Shown here piece after piece: positions 52,263 to 60,778 of a stretch of 64,000 nucleotides of DNA; positions within the stretch are counted from its first letter, which is position 1; each line of letters opens with the position of its first letter. Where the stretch lies: contig NZ_AUHI01000011.1 of the NCBI RefSeq assembly GCF_000423105.1, forward strand, positions 1 through 64,000, given 5' to 3'. A model generated the notes under the pieces. It searched no databases. It was not told where the DNA came from and saw only the letters and a list, made by a program, of their open reading frames with translations. The translations under genes and the position numbers were made by a program. Origin of the DNA: Halalkalibacillus halophilus DSM 18494 (GTDB taxonomy: Bacteria; Bacillota; Bacilli; Bacillales; Alkalibacillaceae).

Positions 52263-52715
52263 ATGTATTTTGTTGAAATAGAGAAAATCGATGATAAACT
52301 CGCTTATTATAATCAGTTATTAAAAATCTATAAGGAAGCAGAAGTTGACTCCCCGATTGAAAAATTAGGGTTAGAAAGGGTAGCCCATTTATTAATTGAA
52401 TCAGTCATTGATGTGAGCAATATGATGATTGATGGTTTTATTATGCGTGACCCCGGGAGTTATGAGGATATTATAGATATATTAATTGACGAAAAAGTAT
52501 TACCAATAGAAGAAGAAAAACCTTTTAAACAGTTGATTCAATTAAGGAAACCAATCGTACAGGATTTCACTAGTATATCTTTTGAAGGGGTAGTTGCAAC
52601 ATTGCATACTCAAATTAATTCTTACGAAAACTTCAGTACGTATATCACTAATTATTTAGAGCAGGAAATGGGTCCAATCACTGCATTTACGAAACGAAAG
52701 GATGAAGAAAGCTAG
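52263..52715 (+). CDS. yutE: DUF86/HepT-like protein (YutE)
   Basis: This 150-residue helical protein belongs to DUF86, relatives of the HepT toxin RNase. It has IEKLGLERVAHLLIESVIDVSNMMI near the N terminus. The HepT catalytic motif RxxxxH is not evident (LRKPIVQDF lies in its place), so toxin activity is unlikely. No MNT antitoxin gene is adjacent. It is followed directly by yutF, as in B. subtilis. Confidence 0.85.
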   Translation: MYFVEIEKIDDKLAYYNQLLKIYKEAEVDSPIEKLGLERVAHLLIESVIDVSNMMIDGFIMRDPGSYEDIIDILIDEKVLPIEEEKPFKQLIQLRKPIVQDFTSISFEGVVATLHTQINSYENFSTYITNYLEQEMGPITAFTKRKDEES

Positions 52716-52716
52716 C

Positions 52717-53484
52717 ATGAAAGAATATGGTGCGTATTTCATTGATTTAGATGGAACCATGTATAAGGGAAAAGAAGCAATACCAGAAGCAAAGCCCTTT
52801 ATAGATCAACTTGTAAGTAAAGGTATTCCCCATCTATTTGTAACGAATAATTCTTCAAGAACCCAAGCTCAAACGGTAGATAAATTAAAAGGGTATGGAG
52901 TGGAAGCGACGAAAGACCAAATTCTTACCCCATCAATAACTGCTGCAAAACAAATAAAACAAGATAATCCAAGTGGAGCAAAAGTTTACGCAATTGGTGA
53001 AATTGGTTTATTTGACGCTTTAGAGCAGGAAGGTTTAACGATCACAGAAGAGTCGCCGGATTATGTGGTGATAGGAATTGACAGAGATAATAGCTATAGA
53101 AAGATTCGTGAGGCATGTCTGCATATTCAAGCAGGTGCACAGTTTGTTGCGACAAACCCAGATATTAAAGTTCCAACAGAAAAAGGGTTAGTACCTGGTA
53201 ATGGGGCTTTTATGCATTTAATGGAGCTTGTTACAGGGGTGAAACCAAAAGTTTTCGGGAAACCTGAACACTATATGATTACCCAGGCATTGAATCAATT
53301 GAATGTTGCACCAGAACATGCAATCATGATCGGAGATAATTATCATACCGATATTTTGGCAGGCATTCGTGCAGGTGTAGATACCCTACATGTTCAAACT
53401 GGAGTAACGTCTGTTGAAGAATTAAGATTAATGGAGGACCAACCTACTTATAGTTTGAAATCACTTCAAGAATGGTTTACATAA
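52717..53484 (+). CDS. yutF: HAD-superfamily phosphatase (YutF)
   Basis: This 255-residue HAD class IIA hydrolase has motif I YFIDLDGTMYKG (nucleophile Asp), motif II VTNNSSR, motif III Lys in KPKVFGKPE and motif IV IMIGDNYHTDI. Family members (NagD/YutF) dephosphorylate small phosphates such as nucleotides. ATG 52717 gives the usual family start; an in-frame ATG at 52702 would overlap the end of yutE and lacks room for a ribosome site. Confidence 0.92.
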   Translation: MKEYGAYFIDLDGTMYKGKEAIPEAKPFIDQLVSKGIPHLFVTNNSSRTQAQTVDKLKGYGVEATKDQILTPSITAAKQIKQDNPSGAKVYAIGEIGLFDALEQEGLTITEESPDYVVIGIDRDNSYRKIREACLHIQAGAQFVATNPDIKVPTEKGLVPGNGAFMHLMELVTGVKPKVFGKPEHYMITQALNQLNVAPEHAIMIGDNYHTDILAGIRAGVDTLHVQTGVTSVEELRLMEDQPTYSLKSLQEWFT

Positions 53485-53507
53485 ACTTTTAAGAAGAGGT
53501 GTTGTAT

Positions 53508-54473
53508 ATGAGTAAACCGTATGTTTATATCACACGCAAGCTTTCAGAACATGTTATGGATACACTCGAGAAGCATTTCAGCGTTGAAGTGTGGCCATAT
53601 GAAGACAAGCCGGTTGACCGCGAGACACTATTAGAAAAAAGTAAGAAGGCGGATGCTTTGCTAACCATGTTAACGGATCAAGTGGATCAAGAGCTTTTTG
53701 ATCAAGCTGAAAATTTAAAGGTTGTAGCGAATTTAGCTGTAGGCTATGACAATATTGATTTACAATATGCAAAATCTCGAAATGTGACTATTACAAATAC
53801 CCCAGATGTGCTTACAGATACGACTGCTGATTTGACGTTTGGCTTATTGTTGGCAACCGCTCGGCGTATGAAAGAGGCATTACAAGTCATTCCAAATAAT
53901 GAATGGACAACTTGGTCTCCTTATATGTTAGCAGGGGCCGATGTGCATCATAAAACGATTGGAATAGTCGGTATGGGTCAAATTGGTGAAGCCGTTGCAA
54001 AAAGAGCATCTGGATTTGACATGAAAATCCTATATCATAATCGTTCCCGTAAAAAAGAAGCAGAAGAAAAAATGGGTGCAACCTATGTTTCGTTTGAGGA
54101 GTTATTGCAAGAAGCGGACTATGTCGTGTGTATGACCCCACTAACAGAGGAAACCAAGGATCTATTTAATAAGGAAGCGTTTCAAAAAATGAAATCATCA
54201 GCAATTTTTATTAATACGTCTAGGGGCGGGGTAGTCGATGAACAAGCTCTAGAACAAGCGTTAGTGAATGGAGAAATCGAAGCATGCGGACTAGATGTGT
54301 TTAAAAATGAACCAATCGATCAGTCCCATCCGTTGATAAAATTGGATCAAGTTACAGCGTTCCCACATATTGGATCTTCCAGTGTTGAAACGAGGGAAAA
54401 GATGATGGAGTTGGCTGCTGATAATATTACCCACGTTTTAAATGGCAAAGATCCTCTCACCCCGGTAAATTAA
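53508..54473 (+). CDS. D-isomer-specific 2-hydroxyacid dehydrogenase (glyoxylate reductase-like)
   Basis: This 321-residue enzyme reduces 2-oxo acids, probably glyoxylate or hydroxypyruvate, with NAD(P)H. It has the Rossmann site GIVGMGQIGEAVAKRA (about 150-165), the conserved Arg in NTSRGGVVDE, Glu in DVFKNEP and the catalytic His in FPHIGSSS. ATG 53508 lies behind AGAGGTG. It stands next to yutF here, and a 20-bp-periodic array follows its stop. Confidence 0.9.
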   Translation: MSKPYVYITRKLSEHVMDTLEKHFSVEVWPYEDKPVDRETLLEKSKKADALLTMLTDQVDQELFDQAENLKVVANLAVGYDNIDLQYAKSRNVTITNTPDVLTDTTADLTFGLLLATARRMKEALQVIPNNEWTTWSPYMLAGADVHHKTIGIVGMGQIGEAVAKRASGFDMKILYHNRSRKKEAEEKMGATYVSFEELLQEADYVVCMTPLTEETKDLFNKEAFQKMKSSAIFINTSRGGVVDEQALEQALVNGEIEACGLDVFKNEPIDQSHPLIKLDQVTAFPHIGSSSVETREKMMELAADNITHVLNGKDPLTPVN

Positions 54474-54502
54474 CTCTCCTCCTAATTGAGTGAGGATTGA
54501 GA

Positions 54503-54660
54503 ATTGTGGATATAACTATACTTTTCTGGATAAGTGGAAAGAATTCTGGATATTCATAGGAGTTTCGTGGATATCCTTTAAACTTTTCTGGATATAAAAA
54601 AATTCTCGTGGATATTGCATAAGATTTCTGGATATATCTTAACTTTTCTGCATAAATGCC
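54503..54660. repeat. 20-bp-periodic word array, GGATA type (array 4)
   Basis: GGATA or GCATA starts at 54508, 54528, 54548, 54569, 54590, 54610, 54630 and 54650, steps of 20-21 bp, most preceded by TTTTCT, ATTCT or TTCGT. The same word as array 1 at 2.0 kb, and the last three words (AATTCTCGTGGATA, ATTTCTGGATA, CTTTTCTGCATA) follow in the same order as there, while the spacers differ. It lies between convergent genes. Confidence 0.8.
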
Positions 54661-54685
54661 CGACAGTTTGCACATTTATTGTATT

Positions 54686-54719
54686 AAAAAAGCCTTTCAC
54701 TTAAAGTGAAAGGCTTTCT
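54686..54719. terminator. Bidirectional terminator upstream of yutI stop
   Basis: AAAGCCTTTCACT pairs perfectly with AGTGAAAGGCTTT around TAA, with an A run before and T-rich sequence after. Confidence 0.85.
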
Positions 54720-54732
54720 AAATATAAAATTA

Positions 54733-54957
54733 CTAGAAGATTTGTTCTACTTCTCTCACGCCAGGAACCTCAGCAACTAAAGCGCGTTCAATACCTGCTT
54801 TTAATGTAATTGCCGAGCTTGGACAATTACCGCAAGCACCTTTTAAGCGAAGTAATACAATACCATCTTCATCTACATCCACTAATTCAACATCGCCACC
54901 ATCTCTAAGTAGAAATGGACGTAATTTCCCGATTACCTCATGTACTTGATCAAACAT
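54733..54957 (-). CDS. yutI: NifU-like Fe-S scaffold protein (YutI)
   Basis: This 74-residue protein is a single NifU C-terminal (Nfu) domain: FLLRDGGDVELVDVDEDGIV and the cluster-binding CGNCPSSAITLKAGIE (CxxC). It carries and delivers [4Fe-4S] clusters, complementing the SUF system encoded 12 kb away. It is divergent from yuzD, as in B. subtilis. Confidence 0.92.
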   Translation of the reverse strand: MFDQVHEVIGKLRPFLLRDGGDVELVDVDEDGIVLLRLKGACGNCPSSAITLKAGIERALVAEVPGVREVEQIF

Positions 54958-55143
54958 AGAAGATCTTCCCCCTTCATATCTCTTATTATAATCAATTTTG
55001 CGAAAAAAATCTATTTCGTTGACTTCTTTTATCTTTAAGTAAGATATTTATTGAGAACCATTATCATTGTATCTAAAAAAGGTTTTTATGTAAAATGATA
55101 TTAATGGAGAATTTTTAATTTGAAACCTTTTGGAGGTAATAAT

Positions 55144-55473
55144 ATGAATAAACAAGTTACACTAATCGTATATGGTGCAGAAGTGTTATGCCCAAGTTGT
55201 GTTAATTTACCGAGCTCTAAGGAACAGTATGAATGGCTGCAAGCAGCGATCAATCGAAAATTTGGGGAGAATGTGGTGGACTATGAATATGTAGACATTC
55301 ATCAACCGCCTGAAAATAAACAGCAACAAGAATTCGCAGAAAAAATTATTGAAGAAGATATGTTTTATCCTGTGGTCTTAGTGGAGGATGAGATTGTCGG
55401 AGAAGGAAACCCGAGATTAAAAACGGTATATAAAGCATTGGAAAAAAGAGGTTTAGAACCGGCCTCATCGTAA
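55144..55473 (+). CDS. yuzD: DUF1462 thioredoxin-like protein (YuzD)
   Basis: This 109-residue protein has a thioredoxin-like N terminus VTLIVYGAEVLCPSCVNLPSS with CPSC, and later YPVVLVEDEIVGEGNPRLKTV. It matches YuzD (DUF1462), of unknown function but placed next to the NifU-like gene, which hints at iron-sulfur or thiol work. ATG 55144 follows GGAGG. Confidence 0.9.
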   Translation: MNKQVTLIVYGAEVLCPSCVNLPSSKEQYEWLQAAINRKFGENVVDYEYVDIHQPPENKQQQEFAEKIIEEDMFYPVVLVEDEIVGEGNPRLKTVYKALEKRGLEPASS

Positions 55474-55554
55474 TGATTGCAAGGCTATAAGCGCTGTGCT
55501 AGCATGGATAAAGGGTTCTATTAACCAAGAAATGCAAGTCAAGGAGTGTCAGAG

Positions 55555-55791
55555 ATGAACCCAATAGTAGAATTTTGTGTAAATAATTTAATAAGCGGAT
55601 CCCAAGAAGCTTTCGAGAAGCTTGAAAAGGATCCAGACCTAGATGTCATTGAATATGGTTGTACAAGTCACTGCGGTATTTGTGCAGCAAGTCTATTTGC
55701 GATTGTAAATGGAGAATGTATTACAGCGGATTCAAGTGGCGAACTGGTGGATAAGATTTATCAACATCTAGAAGACAATCCATTATTTTAA
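55555..55791 (+). CDS. yuzB: DUF1450 protein (YuzB)
   Basis: This 78-residue protein fits YuzB (DUF1450): NPIVEFCVNNL, then EYGCTSHCGICAASLFAIVNGE with three Cys suited to metal or cluster binding, and a short C terminus. Function is unknown. ATG 55555 was chosen 8 bp after AAGGAG; the GTG at 55546 is too near that site. Confidence 0.9.
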   Translation: MNPIVEFCVNNLISGSQEAFEKLEKDPDLDVIEYGCTSHCGICAASLFAIVNGECITADSSGELVDKIYQHLEDNPLF

Positions 55792-55815
55792 TAAATAAGT
55801 AAAGTGGGTATGATG

Positions 55816-56682
55816 ATGCAATTACCTTTTACGAAAATGCACGGGTTAGGTAATAATTATATATATGTGGATGGCTTTCAAGTTGAATTAGAAGAGGAGC
55901 AATTACCTGAACTCGCAAAACAGGTATCCAATCCACATACAGGTATTGGATCTGATGGTTTAATTCTTCTCTTACCATCTGAGGTTGCACAAGTGAAAAT
56001 GCGTATTTTCAATAAAGATGGTTCAGAGGCAATGAATTGTGGGAATGGTTTACGGTGTATTGCGAAACTTGCTACCGATTTAAAATATGTTCATTCATCT
56101 GAATTCAAAATAGAAACGAAATCAGGAGTGGTCCAAGCAACCGTCCACCTCCAAAATGGAATTGTCAACAGTGTAGCTATAGATATGGGTGAACCTATTC
56201 TAACCAGACGTGAGATACCAATGCAGGCGACCGAGGAATACCAACATGACCATGTAATCATGGAGCCTTTTGAAGTGAATGGAACTCAGTTACGTGCAAC
56301 CGCAGTATCGATGGGCAATCCACATGTTATTTTCTACGAACAAAAGATACAGCAAGCACCACTTTATGAATTGGGTCCAATTATTGAAAAAGATATTCGA
56401 TTTTTAGAAGGTGTTAATGTAGAGTTTGTAGAAATAATAAATGAGCAAGAAATAAATTTCCGAGTATGGGAACGTGGTTCTGGTGTAACACAAGCTTGTG
56501 GTACTGGTGCATGCGCTGCGGTAGTTGCTTCCGTTTTAAATGAATTTGTTTCTCAAGGCAAACCAATCACTGTCCATCTGGATGGTGGGGATCTGGAAAT
56601 CACTTGGGAAGAAAGCGGAAACGTTACGATGCAAGGACCAGCAGTCACGATAGCTACTGGCATATTTTATTTGAGTATGTGA
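55816..56682 (+). CDS. dapF: Diaminopimelate epimerase
   Basis: DapF converts LL- to meso-diaminopimelate for lysine and peptidoglycan synthesis. The 288-residue protein has TKMHGLGNNYIYVD, the first active Cys in MNCGNGLRC, the substrate loop and the second Cys in ACGTGACAAVVAS. The start is one of ATG 55810, 55813 or 55816; I chose the last for the family start MQLPFTKMHG. In contrast to B. subtilis position, it sits between yuzB and the HesB-like gene. Confidence 0.95.
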   Translation: MQLPFTKMHGLGNNYIYVDGFQVELEEEQLPELAKQVSNPHTGIGSDGLILLLPSEVAQVKMRIFNKDGSEAMNCGNGLRCIAKLATDLKYVHSSEFKIETKSGVVQATVHLQNGIVNSVAIDMGEPILTRREIPMQATEEYQHDHVIMEPFEVNGTQLRATAVSMGNPHVIFYEQKIQQAPLYELGPIIEKDIRFLEGVNVEFVEIINEQEINFRVWERGSGVTQACGTGACAAVVASVLNEFVSQGKPITVHLDGGDLEITWEESGNVTMQGPAVTIATGIFYLSM

Positions 56683-56735
56683 AGATTGATAGTGTAGATT
56701 TAAGTTTGTATACTGTAATAAAGGGGTGAAGGTAA

Positions 56736-57092
56736 ATGGCTATTCATATTTCTGATCAAGCGAAATATCAGATTACTGAAATGTTAAAAAAAGAAACAGA
56801 AGAGGAAGTTTATTTACGCTTTGGAGTAAAAGGTGGAGGCTGTAGTGGTCTTTCATATAAATTAGGATTTGATTATGAAGTAAAAGAAACAGATGAACAA
56901 TTTGAGGAAAATGGGATCCCTGTAGTAATAGCGACAATGGACCGAAAAATTGTAGAAGGTACTAAAATTGATTTTAAAGAAAACATGATGGGCGGAGGAT
57001 TCACAATTGATAATCCAAACGCAATTGTCTCTTGTGGTTGTGGCTCTTCATTTAAAGCTGATGGACGTGTAGGTGTGCCTGAAGATTGTTAA
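56736..57092 (+). CDS. A-type Fe-S carrier, HesB/IscA family (YutM-like)
   Basis: This 118-residue protein is a HesB/IscA/ErpA-type carrier with the three conserved Cys in VKGGGCSGLSYKLG and the C-terminal SCGCGSSF. It delivers clusters to target proteins, and with the Nfu protein and SUF operon gives a full Fe-S supply route within the window. It has AAGGGGTGA upstream. B. subtilis YutM is in the same neighbourhood. Confidence 0.92.
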   Translation: MAIHISDQAKYQITEMLKKETEEEVYLRFGVKGGGCSGLSYKLGFDYEVKETDEQFEENGIPVVIATMDRKIVEGTKIDFKENMMGGGFTIDNPNAIVSCGCGSSFKADGRVGVPEDC

Positions 57093-57143
57093 TTAGTTAT
57101 CTGAAATTTTCATTTTAGGATGTAAAGAATTGAGGAGAAATGC

Positions 57144-57698
57144 ATGCGCAAAATAATCATGGGTGGAACGGTTATCATCCTATCACTTAATTTATTAATC
57201 GCTTGTTCCAATGATGATGCAAACGAGGACTCTGCTGAAGAATCTACATCCAGTCAAGATGAGGCAGAGAACGGGCAAGAAGAACAATCATCTAATGGCG
57301 AAGAAGTGGTAGAACCAACTGCATTAACGGAAAATCATGCTCAAGAATTAATCGAAGGCTTACAGATGAACTTAATCGCAGAAACGGATGAGAATCAGCA
57401 GGTTGTTGCCCATGATTCTATGATGAATTTGATTACTCAAATTACGCCGTTCGTTTCCTTAGAACTAGCAGAGGAGTTAGTCGGCGAATATTATTATATG
57501 GAAAATGGTAATTTATTTCTTATTCCACGTAGTGTGCCAGTTTTAATGGAGCATGATCGCTCTTTTGAAATGGAAGAAGAAGGCGATTATACGTATATTG
57601 TATCCCAAGAAGCGGAATCAGATGAGGAAACAACCATTTATTATGAGATCGCATGGCAGGAAAAATCTTATCGTATAACCGATATTCGATTAGACTAA
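57144..57698 (+). CDS. Hypothetical lipoprotein with acidic linker
   Basis: This 184-residue protein has a signal peptide with lipobox LLIACS (Cys about 21), a long acidic Ser/Glu linker (22-60) and a C-terminal domain of about 120 residues (ALTENHAQELIEGLQMNLI, ITPFVSLELAEELVGEYYY, YEIAWQEKSYRITDI) that I do not recognise. It is probably anchored outside the membrane. It follows the HesB-like gene and ends before the terminator shared with yumC. Confidence 0.75.
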   Translation: MRKIIMGGTVIILSLNLLIACSNDDANEDSAEESTSSQDEAENGQEEQSSNGEEVVEPTALTENHAQELIEGLQMNLIAETDENQQVVAHDSMMNLITQITPFVSLELAEELVGEYYYMENGNLFLIPRSVPVLMEHDRSFEMEEEGDYTYIVSQEAESDEETTIYYEIAWQEKSYRITDIRLD

Positions 57699-57733
57699 TT
57701 AATCGCTTTCTTTAACGAACTAATAAAAGTTGA

Positions 57734-57784
57734 AAAAAAAGCTTGGAAGCATATCTCAATTGATATACTTCCAAGTTTTTTTAT
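57734..57784. terminator. Bidirectional terminator between the lipoprotein gene and yumC
   Basis: AAGCTTGGAAG pairs with CTTCCAAG with an inner ATATC/GATAT helix, bounded by A and T runs. Confidence 0.85.
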
Positions 57785-58770
57785 TCATTGAACATATGCG
57801 TAGAATGTTTCGGTTGAACACGTGCACTTGGATCAATTCTAGCCATAGCATTATTTACAGCAGTTGGACCTTCTCCGAAACCAGCTGCGATTAATTTTAC
57901 TTTACCTGGATACGTAATAATATCCCCTGCTCCGTAAATTCCCTCAACACTAGTTTCCATCCGGGTATTCACTTGAATATTATTTTTCTCAAGGTCAAGT
58001 CCCCATTGCTTAATCGGTCCTAAACTAGAAACGAAACCGTAATTCACAATTAAGTCATCGACGTCTATGGTGAGTGTTTCTTCCCCTTTTACTTTTTGTA
58101 AAATTACTTGATTAATCTGATCGTCCCCGTCTAGACCTACTGGTACATAGGGAGTGATTAACTCTACACTAGATTGTTCGAGTTGTGCTACACTATGCTC
58201 ATGCGCCCGGAAAGTATCCCGGCGGTGTACAAGTTGTACTTTACTTGCGATTGGCTCTAGCATGAGTGCCCAATCTACAGCAGAATCACCACCACCGCAA
58301 ATTAATACTTTTCGGTCTCTAAATGACTCAAGATTAGTAATATAATAATGTAAGTTCTTATCCTCGTATTTCTCCGTACCTTCGATGCGCAGTTTTCTAG
58401 GCTCAAATGCGCCGTTTCCAGCAGTTATAATCACCGCCTTCGTATAGAAAGTGTCTTTATCAGTTGTTAAGCGGAATAAGTTCTCCTCCACCTTTTCGAT
58501 CGACTCTACGGCATGGTCTAATGTGATTTCAGGATTAAAAGGTTTTGCTTGTTCATATAAATTATCCACTAATTCTTGTGCACGAACCTTTGGAAATCCA
58601 GCCACATCATAAATATATTTTTCAGGATAAAGTGCTGAAAGTTGACCACCGATATGTGGCAAGCTTTCAATTATTTGAACGTTAGCTTGTCGTAAACCAC
58701 CATAAAAGGCAGTAAACAAACCAACTGGACCCGCACCAATAATTGTTAGATCGCGAATGTCTTCATTCAT
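57781..58770 (-). CDS. yumC: Ferredoxin/flavodoxin-NADP+ reductase (YumC)
   Basis: YumC is a thioredoxin-reductase-like flavoenzyme that moves electrons between NADPH and ferredoxin or flavodoxin and is essential in B. subtilis. The 329-residue protein has the FAD site IIGAGPVGLFTAFYGG, the NADP site ICGGGDSAVDWALM and GAGDIITYPGK near the C terminus. The CxxC of true thioredoxin reductases is absent, which separates the two families. It is divergent from the NADH dehydrogenase gene. Confidence 0.94.
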   Translation of the reverse strand: MNEDIRDLTIIGAGPVGLFTAFYGGLRQANVQIIESLPHIGGQLSALYPEKYIYDVAGFPKVRAQELVDNLYEQAKPFNPEITLDHAVESIEKVEENLFRLTTDKDTFYTKAVIITAGNGAFEPRKLRIEGTEKYEDKNLHYYITNLESFRDRKVLICGGGDSAVDWALMLEPIASKVQLVHRRDTFRAHEHSVAQLEQSSVELITPYVPVGLDGDDQINQVILQKVKGEETLTIDVDDLIVNYGFVSSLGPIKQWGLDLEKNNIQVNTRMETSVEGIYGAGDIITYPGKVKLIAAGFGEGPTAVNNAMARIDPSARVQPKHSTHMFNE

Positions 58771-59011
58771 ATCTCTACCTCCCCATACATTGTTACGTTT
58801 GGAACACCATCAAATATTATAACATTATCCATATTGAATGATAAATAAATCTGTTTTTTTGTAACTTATCGACATTGTTTGACTGAAAAGTGGGAAGATA
58901 TAATTATCAGAAACATTAGAAATTGTTGAAAGGGTTGAAAAAAGCAATAAAAAGTTCTATTATTGTTGTTAGGCGAACTATTACGATTTTTTGACATTTT
59001 AATGCATGAGT

Positions 59012-59029
59012 ACGTGAAGTAAATCACAA
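59012..59029. promoter_or_regulatory. Possible Rex operator upstream of the NADH dehydrogenase gene
   Basis: ACGTGAAGTAAATCACAA read on the minus strand is TTGTGATTTACTTCACGT, close to the Rex consensus TTGTGAAATATTTCACAA (both TGTGA/TCAC half-sites kept). NADH-sensing Rex controls NADH dehydrogenase genes in Gram-positives, so the place fits. A matching promoter was not clear. Confidence 0.45.
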
Positions 59030-59067
59030 AGAAGTAGTTCTTTATTTAAAAATTTCGGATGGATGTG

Positions 59068-60294
59068 ATGATGATGAACAAACCAAATATTGTCGTTTTG
59101 GGTGCAGGTTATGGTGGGATCATGACTACAATTAAATTGGAAAAGATCCTCGGTGATAACGATGCAAATGTTACTTTAGTAAACAAGCATGATTACCATT
59201 ATCAAACAACTTGGTTACATGAAAATGCAGCTGGTACGCTTCACCACGACCGTACACGTATTCCTATTAAAGATGTAGTTAATTTTAATAAAATTAACTT
59301 CGTTCAGGACACTGTAAAGTCAATCGAACCAAGCAATAAAAAAGTTATTTTAGAAGATGGGGAGCTTACATATGATTACTTAGTAATCGGATTAGGCTTC
59401 GAATCTGCAACGTTTGGCATCGAAGGCTTAAAAGAACACGCTTTTAGTATTTACAGTATTAATAGTGCTCGTTTGATTCGTGAACATATTGAATATAACT
59501 TTGCTCGTTATACAACGGAACCAGGAGACCGTCGAGACTTATTAACAATTGTAGTAGGTGGCGCAGGTTTTACTGGTATCGAGTTTATTGCTGAAATTGC
59601 TAACCGTGTTCCAGAGTTATGCCAAGAATACGATATTGATCCAGAGAAAGTTCGTGTGATGAATGTTGAGGCAGGACCGGCTGCATTAGCTGGCTTTGAC
59701 GAAGAGCTTGTGGAGTATGCAATGAATCGTTTAGAAGAAAAAGGCGTAGAATTCCGTTTAGGTACTATGATTAAACAGTGTAATGAAAATGGCATTCTAG
59801 TTGAAAAAGACGGTGAACAAGAAACAATTGATTCACAAAACGTTATTTGGGCAGCTGGTGTAACAGGTAATTCAATCGTTGAAGAGTCTGGTTTTGAAGT
59901 AAGTCGTGGTAGAGTACCTGTTCGTGAGGATCTACGCACACCTGACCATGACAATGTCTTTGTAGTAGGTGACTGTGCAGTACTCTTTAATCCGGAAACG
60001 GAACGCCCTTATCCACCAACAGCGCAAATCGCGATGCAAATGGCTGATACTGCAGCTCATAACTTGAAGCAATTAGTAACGAATTCAAGTGAGCTAGAAA
60101 CTTTCAAACCAAACCTTCAAGGTACGGTAGCATCACTTGGTCATACAGATGCAATCGGTGTTGTATTTGATGGTAAGAAGTTGTACGGTCGTTCTGCTTC
60201 GATCATGAAAAAAGTAATTGATAATCGTTATTTATTAAAACTTGGTGGAATCGGTCTTATGCTTAAAAAAGGTAAGTTAGATATGTTCCGCTAA
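59068..60294 (+). CDS. yumB: Type II NADH dehydrogenase (YumB-like)
   Basis: This non-proton-pumping NADH:quinone oxidoreductase passes electrons from NADH through FAD to menaquinone at the membrane surface. The 408-residue protein has the FAD site VVLGAGYGGIMTT, the NADH site IVVGGAGFTGIEFIAEIA, VIWAAGVTGN, FVVGDCAVLF and a C-terminal amphipathic region. Three tandem ATGs (59068, 59071, 59074) are possible starts. B. subtilis YumB occupies the same site beside yumC. Confidence 0.92.
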   Translation: MMMNKPNIVVLGAGYGGIMTTIKLEKILGDNDANVTLVNKHDYHYQTTWLHENAAGTLHHDRTRIPIKDVVNFNKINFVQDTVKSIEPSNKKVILEDGELTYDYLVIGLGFESATFGIEGLKEHAFSIYSINSARLIREHIEYNFARYTTEPGDRRDLLTIVVGGAGFTGIEFIAEIANRVPELCQEYDIDPEKVRVMNVEAGPAALAGFDEELVEYAMNRLEEKGVEFRLGTMIKQCNENGILVEKDGEQETIDSQNVIWAAGVTGNSIVEESGFEVSRGRVPVREDLRTPDHDNVFVVGDCAVLFNPETERPYPPTAQIAMQMADTAAHNLKQLVTNSSELETFKPNLQGTVASLGHTDAIGVVFDGKKLYGRSASIMKKVIDNRYLLKLGGIGLMLKKGKLDMFR

Positions 60295-60310
60295 AAAATT
60301 CACAAAGATG

Positions 60311-60348
60311 GCAAAGGTAGTTGATGTAACTACCTTTGTTTTTTTATT
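60311..60348 (+). terminator. Terminator after yumB
   Basis: CAAAGGTAGTT pairs with AACTACCTTTG, followed by a run of seven Ts. Confidence 0.85.
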
Positions 60349-60394
60349 TACATAATGTAAAATAAGTGAGAATTAGATTTTAGGAGGAGCGCAT

Positions 60395-60712
60395 ATGGGA
60401 ATTATTCAGGCGTTCGTAGCGTCACTATTATTTTTTATCTTATTTTTTGGGATAGCCTTTATCTTAAATATGTTACTTAGAGCTACTTGGTTGATGGCAA
60501 TAATTTTTCCTGTGATTATTATTTTCATTATAGATGATGTTCCAATCACTTCTTATTTCACAAATCCTGGAGAAGCTTTTCCAGCAGTGTGGCAGGATTT
60601 TATTAACTTACAAGTTGTAGATACGATCATATTAACGGCGGGCTTTATAGGTACAATCGTTTCAGGGCTTGTTATTCGTACACTACGTAAAAAAGGTTAT
60701 CAAATGTTTTAA
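60395..60712 (+). CDS. yuiB: Membrane protein YuiB
   Basis: This 105-residue protein has three hydrophobic segments (about 5-24, 28-46 and 74-92) and a basic C terminus (RTLRKKGYQMF). It matches YuiB by size and position (before yuiC and yuiD). Function is unknown. GGAGGAG lies before the ATG. Confidence 0.82.
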   Translation: MGIIQAFVASLLFFILFFGIAFILNMLLRATWLMAIIFPVIIIFIIDDVPITSYFTNPGEAFPAVWQDFINLQVVDTIILTAGFIGTIVSGLVIRTLRKKGYQMF

Positions 60713-60778
60713 TTTTTCAAATAAATGTATAAAAGCTTTTAATATTGGAAACGCTTGTTGGCAAAGAGGTGGTCAAAA

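Noticed and set aside
52263..52715. HepT toxin of a toxin-antitoxin pair
   Set aside because: The HepT catalytic motif is not seen and no MNT nucleotidyltransferase gene is adjacent; position matches yutE.
54457..54675. Minus-strand open frame through the GGATA array
   Set aside because: It overlaps a terminator and a gene end, has no ribosome site and arises from the repeat.
57781..58770. Thioredoxin reductase
   Set aside because: The redox CxxC motif is absent; sequence and neighbour yumB match the ferredoxin-NADP reductase YumC.
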